Shown here one piece after another: positions 61,148 through 64,000 of a stretch of 64,000 nt of DNA. This DNA comes from UBA7985 sp965658725. Its GTDB lineage: Bacteria > Pseudomonadota > Alphaproteobacteria > UBA7985. A model generated the notes under the pieces. That model was not told the origin of the DNA, did no database searches, and saw nothing but the letters and a program-made list of their open reading frames with translations. The translations under genes were made by a program, and so were the position numbers. Where the stretch lies: assembly GCA_965658725.1 (NCBI GenBank), contig CBFHUI010000003.1, positions 6,579 to 70,578 on the forward strand. The letters are read 5' to 3'. How positions within the stretch are numbered: position 1 is the stretch's first letter; each line of letters opens with the position of its first letter.

Positions 61148-62026
61148 ATGAAGCGCGCCCATGGTCCGGTTTGGGTGATCTACCGCGGGTTTGTGGTTCT
61201 GCTGTCCATCCTGCCGCTGCCTCTTGCGCGGCTGCTGATGGCGGGCGTGTTTCGTCTGTTGGGGCCCTTTATCTCTGGTGCGAATGAGCGGATGGAACGC
61301 TCGCTCAAGGTTGCTTTTCCTTTTCGTGATCGCGAATGGCGCAAGGCTAGGCGCTACCGCACATGGTCCAATCTGGGCCGCTCCGTTGCTGAGTCGGTCA
61401 AGACGCGCGCAGTTCAACGGTCGCTCGATACGGCGGTCAGCGCTCGGATAGAGCCGGAGCTGAGCGCCATGAGGGACGATCCCCGTGGTTGGCTGTTGCT
61501 GCTTGGGCATCTGGGGGCATGGGAAGTGGTGATCCAGCTTGCCCCGCGTTTTGGCCGTCCGGTGATGGGCATCTTTCGCCCGCTGGCCAACCCCCTGATC
61601 GAACGCGATCTGCAGAAAAGCCGAGCCTTAGCCGGGGTGGAGATGGTGTCCACCGAAGATCCCTTGCTGGTCCGCCGTGCACTCCGCCATTTGCGCGCGG
61701 GCGGGATGCTGGCCTTGTTCGTTGATCAGCGTTGGGGAGAGGGCGAGGCGCTGGAGCTGTTTGAACAGCCGGCGCTGTGCACGCTGTCGCCCGGCTTGTT
61801 CCAGATGATGGGTGAAGCGCGGGTCTCGACGCTGCTGTGTCGGCGGATCGGATCGGATCGCTGTGAAGTCGTGCTCGAAAGCCTGCCGTTCAAGACCAGC
61901 GATGAGGGCGACGACTGGCGCGAGCGCGGGCGGTCCATCATGCGCTCGTACAATCGGCGGCTGGAAGACTTCGTGAAGGTCTACCCGGACGACTGGTACT
62001 GGATGCAGGACCGCTGGAAGCCCTGA
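61148..62026 (+). CDS. Lysophospholipid/lipid A late acyltransferase (LpxL/HtrB family)
   Basis: 292 residues from ATG at 61148, 7 bases after the kinase stop. The acyltransferase motif H-x4-E appears as LGHLGAWEVV near residues 117-126. A hydrophobic N-terminal helix (about 11-40) anchors it to the inner membrane. It probably adds secondary acyl chains to lipid A or acylates another lipid. A second acidic/basic region LFVDQRWGEGEALELF near 190 is typical. Third in an nadK-kinase-acyltransferase row. Confidence 0.88.
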   Translation: MKRAHGPVWVIYRGFVVLLSILPLPLARLLMAGVFRLLGPFISGANERMERSLKVAFPFRDREWRKARRYRTWSNLGRSVAESVKTRAVQRSLDTAVSARIEPELSAMRDDPRGWLLLLGHLGAWEVVIQLAPRFGRPVMGIFRPLANPLIERDLQKSRALAGVEMVSTEDPLLVRRALRHLRAGGMLALFVDQRWGEGEALELFEQPALCTLSPGLFQMMGEARVSTLLCRRIGSDRCEVVLESLPFKTSDEGDDWRERGRSIMRSYNRRLEDFVKVYPDDWYWMQDRWKP

Positions 62027-62038
62027 GCAGGGAGCGGG

Positions 62039-62782
62039 CTAGTGCCTGAACTCGGGTTCTTCAACGTCCAGAATGGCTTTGATTTCATCCAGATGGGCCT
62101 GACGCAGATCGAAGCTGTAAGACTCCCACTGCTGCGCCGTGGTCTCGGCAACATCGTCGCTCAGCACACGAAGCTTTTGCCCCGAGGCATAGGCCGTCAT
62201 CAGGGTCTCTGCCGCCCGTTCAAGGTAGTAGAAATCATCAAATGCATCCGCCACACGCGGTCCCACGGTCATCGCTCCGTGCGCGCCCATGAGCATTACC
62301 GATCGGTTCCCCAGTTGGGCGCTCAACCGTTCCGCTTCATCCCCCAGCCCCATGCCGCCAAAGCCGAGATCATAGGAGATGCGGTTGTGGAAGCGAGCCG
62401 TATTCTGGTCGATTGCCAGCATGGTTGGATCGTCGAGGGTAGACAGCGCAGTGATGTACTTGGGATGCAAGTGGATGACGCAGCGGGCCTGCGGGTTGTT
62501 GCGGTGCATGGCACCGTGGATGGCTGCTGCCGTCGGGTCAGGGCCACCGGTCTGTGCGTCGTCCAGCGGTTGGTCGAGGTCCACAATCACCAGATCAGAG
62601 GCCTTTACCCGCGAAAAGTGGATCCCGGCGGGATTGACGAGAAACTGCGTGCCAGACTCGTTGATGGCAAAGCTGAAGTGGTTGGACACGGCTTCGTGCA
62701 TGTTCAGCCGCGCCGACCAGCGAAAAGCCGCCGCGAGGTCTTCGCGGGCGGTCTGGATTTCGGCGTCTGTCATCATGGTCAT
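62039..62782 (-). CDS. Class II aldolase/adducin family protein lacking the usual catalytic Glu
   Basis: 247 residues. Zinc His pair in CVIHLHPKY and a later His in GAHGAMTVG are present, as in the fuculose-1-phosphate aldolase fold. The Glu normally 19 residues before the first His (as in FucA) is Ala here, and the flanking PTAAAIHGAMHR pattern marks a large subfamily with this change. It may therefore catalyse another reaction, for example decarboxylation or epimerisation. Divergent from none; convergent with the acyltransferase, and followed upstream by the patatin-like gene on the same strand. Confidence 0.88.
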   Translation of the reverse strand: MTMMTDAEIQTAREDLAAAFRWSARLNMHEAVSNHFSFAINESGTQFLVNPAGIHFSRVKASDLVIVDLDQPLDDAQTGGPDPTAAAIHGAMHRNNPQARCVIHLHPKYITALSTLDDPTMLAIDQNTARFHNRISYDLGFGGMGLGDEAERLSAQLGNRSVMLMGAHGAMTVGPRVADAFDDFYYLERAAETLMTAYASGQKLRVLSDDVAETTAQQWESYSFDLRQAHLDEIKAILDVEEPEFRH

Positions 62783-62813
62783 GGTGCGTACAAGCTCCCT
62801 CGGCAGCGGGCGA

Positions 62814-63821
62814 TCAGGTGATCACAGCGTGCAACAGCGCGTCCCGCACGGCTTTAATCTTTGCGTCATTGTTATCCAACCATCGCAGCGCACTGTCGTG
62901 CAACCGTGTCAGGTTCCGGGGGCGGTGGTCGTCCAGACCAGCGGTCGGACGCAACCCACGGGGTAGGGAGCGCCAGTCCACTTCCAGCCGGTGCAGGTGA
63001 ACGTCGGGCAGGTCGTCTCTGACGAAAGCATGGGTTTGCTGTGAGAGCGCCTGCACGTGGATGTCGAAGGCTGGCTTGAGCCACGAGATTCCGCCCCACT
63101 GCTGGGCCGGGCCGGGCTTAACGGTGATCGGTTCGTCGCCCGGTCCCACGCTGACCAGCTCGATCCGACACCCGCGCCCAAAGCGGCGGCGGGCTTCGGT
63201 GATGGCCTGCAGGATCGGTGCATTGGCGTAGACCCCACCATCCACGCCCCAGAGCGTCTTTCCTTTGGCTGAGGTAATCTTGGCTGGCGGAAAGAAAGCC
63301 GGTGCTGCGGTCGTGGCGCGCGCGACATCGGTCAGCCGGAAGTCGTCATCGAGGTCTTCGTTGATCGACCCGAATAGCTTCAGCCGTCCTTCCTCGATCA
63401 GGTAGCTGGTAACGATCGTTGGAACCTGACAATCGCTGAGCCACTTGGTGCCGAGCACGTCGGTCGCCACGTCCAGAAAACCGCCGGCGAGATAGCGCGG
63501 TCCGCGCAGCAAAGGTGGCAGGCGCACCGGGTTGGGCGCACGGCGGAACACGTCCTTCGATCGGCCATGAAAGATTGTAGCCAACTCATAGGCATTGGGA
63601 ATGCTGTCGGTCGCCAGCGCCATAACGGAGATGCCGCCTGATGAGGTGCCTGCAAGCAGGTCAAAGTGATCCCGCAGGCGACTGCCTAAAGCAGCTTCCA
63701 ACCGACCAAGGATGAGCCCGGTGACAATCCCGCGCACGCCCCCGCCTTCCACCACCAGAACGCGGAGCGTTCGGGGCTGGGGGTCAGGGCGGCTGAACAG
63801 GCGGTTAAGCATGCGGTTCAT
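62814..63821 (-). CDS. Patatin-like phospholipase
   Basis: 335 residues from ATG at 63821; a GTG 25 codons upstream is possible and has no better ribosome site. The oxyanion-hole GGGVRG is near residue 26, the nucleophile is in GTSSGG (GxSxG) near 59, and the catalytic Asp is in DGGVYANAP. Patatins use a Ser-Asp dyad to cleave acyl chains from phospholipids. The N-terminus lacks a signal peptide, so it acts in the cytoplasm or at the membrane face. Ends 31 bases before the aldolase-family gene start. Confidence 0.88.
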   Translation of the reverse strand: MNRMLNRLFSRPDPQPRTLRVLVVEGGGVRGIVTGLILGRLEAALGSRLRDHFDLLAGTSSGGISVMALATDSIPNAYELATIFHGRSKDVFRRAPNPVRLPPLLRGPRYLAGGFLDVATDVLGTKWLSDCQVPTIVTSYLIEEGRLKLFGSINEDLDDDFRLTDVARATTAAPAFFPPAKITSAKGKTLWGVDGGVYANAPILQAITEARRRFGRGCRIELVSVGPGDEPITVKPGPAQQWGGISWLKPAFDIHVQALSQQTHAFVRDDLPDVHLHRLEVDWRSLPRGLRPTAGLDDHRPRNLTRLHDSALRWLDNNDAKIKAVRDALLHAVIT

Positions 63822-63974
63822 GGGGCAATCCGAGTTTGCACGGCAGAGAACAAGACAAGATCGGGACGGGACCAGCGCACGCGCAACCTTGAGCACAGCA
63901 CGGACGGAGCAATCAAGCCTCTGCCCCTGTCAGTCAACGTTTGAGTCTTTTATTCTGTGTTGAGGGAGGTATTC

Positions 63975-64000
63975 GTGGCCCTTTGGCCCTGTTTACAAGC
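63975..64000 (+). CDS. Possible start of a gene running off the right edge
   Basis: GTG at 63975 follows GGGAGGT with a 4-5-base spacing, giving a frame beginning V-A-L-W-P-C-L-Q. Only eight codons are visible, so this is a start-site guess, not an identified gene. It is divergent from the patatin-like gene. Confidence 0.25.

Noticed and set aside
1..64000. Mobile elements, CRISPR arrays, tRNA or rRNA genes
   Set aside because: No transposase, integrase, terminal repeats, spaced direct repeats or tRNA-like cloverleaf sequences were found on reading both strands.

Overview
The window is about 64 kb of roughly 60% GC DNA from an alphaproteobacterium. This rests on the gene order pcm-like / tolC / popZ-like / valS, a complete Entner-Doudoroff gene set, a UbiH/COQ6-type flavoprotein, and non-pyrrolysine MttB homologues next to a Tat-exported ABC binding protein. 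A marine or roseobacter-like lifestyle is plausible, but no rRNA or other firm taxonomic marker is present, so order-level placement is an inference. Genes are densely packed and mostly intact. I see no insertion sequence, prophage, CRISPR array, tRNA or rRNA.

Layout, left to right. 1-5.3 kb: tail of nusG, convergent rpsD, then leftward genes for an SDR, trmJ-cimA (RNA methylation, citramalate/isoleucine route) and a type-2 3-hydroxyacyl-CoA dehydrogenase-like SDR. 5.4-12.7 kb: an exported protein, then an acyl/alcohol metabolism block (GMC oxidoreductase, HIBYL-CoA hydrolase-like protein, acyl-CoA synthetase, thioesterase, quinone oxidoreductase) and a small lipoprotein. 12.9-20.2 kb: glucose catabolism. 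An orphan sugar-ABC ATPase leads zwf-pgl-edd-glk, which converge on eda; together they encode glucose to pyruvate plus glyceraldehyde-3-phosphate. zwf carries an in-frame amber codon at 15029-15031 and is either broken, read through or misread. 20.2-27.1 kb: UbiH-like monooxygenase, sulfurtransferase and cysteine synthase, a lipoprotein L,D-transpeptidase and small envelope proteins.

27.2-41.4 kb is the most interesting accessory stretch. Two tandem MttB-family methyltransferases are divergent from an iron-type alcohol dehydrogenase, with a perfect palindrome between them. An enolase-superfamily enzyme, a full ABC importer (Tat-exported binding protein, two permeases of unusual architecture, one fused double ATPase) and a phytanoyl-CoA-dioxygenase-like enzyme follow. 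My inference is a locus for uptake and breakdown of a methylated amine or related osmolyte; the substrate is unknown and no corrinoid protein is encoded nearby.

41.5-52.1 kb is a nucleoside scavenging island: deaminase and upp rightward, and leftward a BMP-type nucleoside importer followed by cdd, deoA and deoB in one tightly coupled operon with several GTG starts. 52.2-58.4 kb: sufE, a Pcm-like methyltransferase, tolC, a divergent PopZ-like (DUF2497-like) protein and valS. 58.4-63.9 kb: a CinA-type molybdopterin-binding-domain protein, nadK, a PfkB sugar kinase, a late lipid A-type acyltransferase, a class II aldolase/adducin-family protein without the usual catalytic Glu, and a patatin-like lipase.
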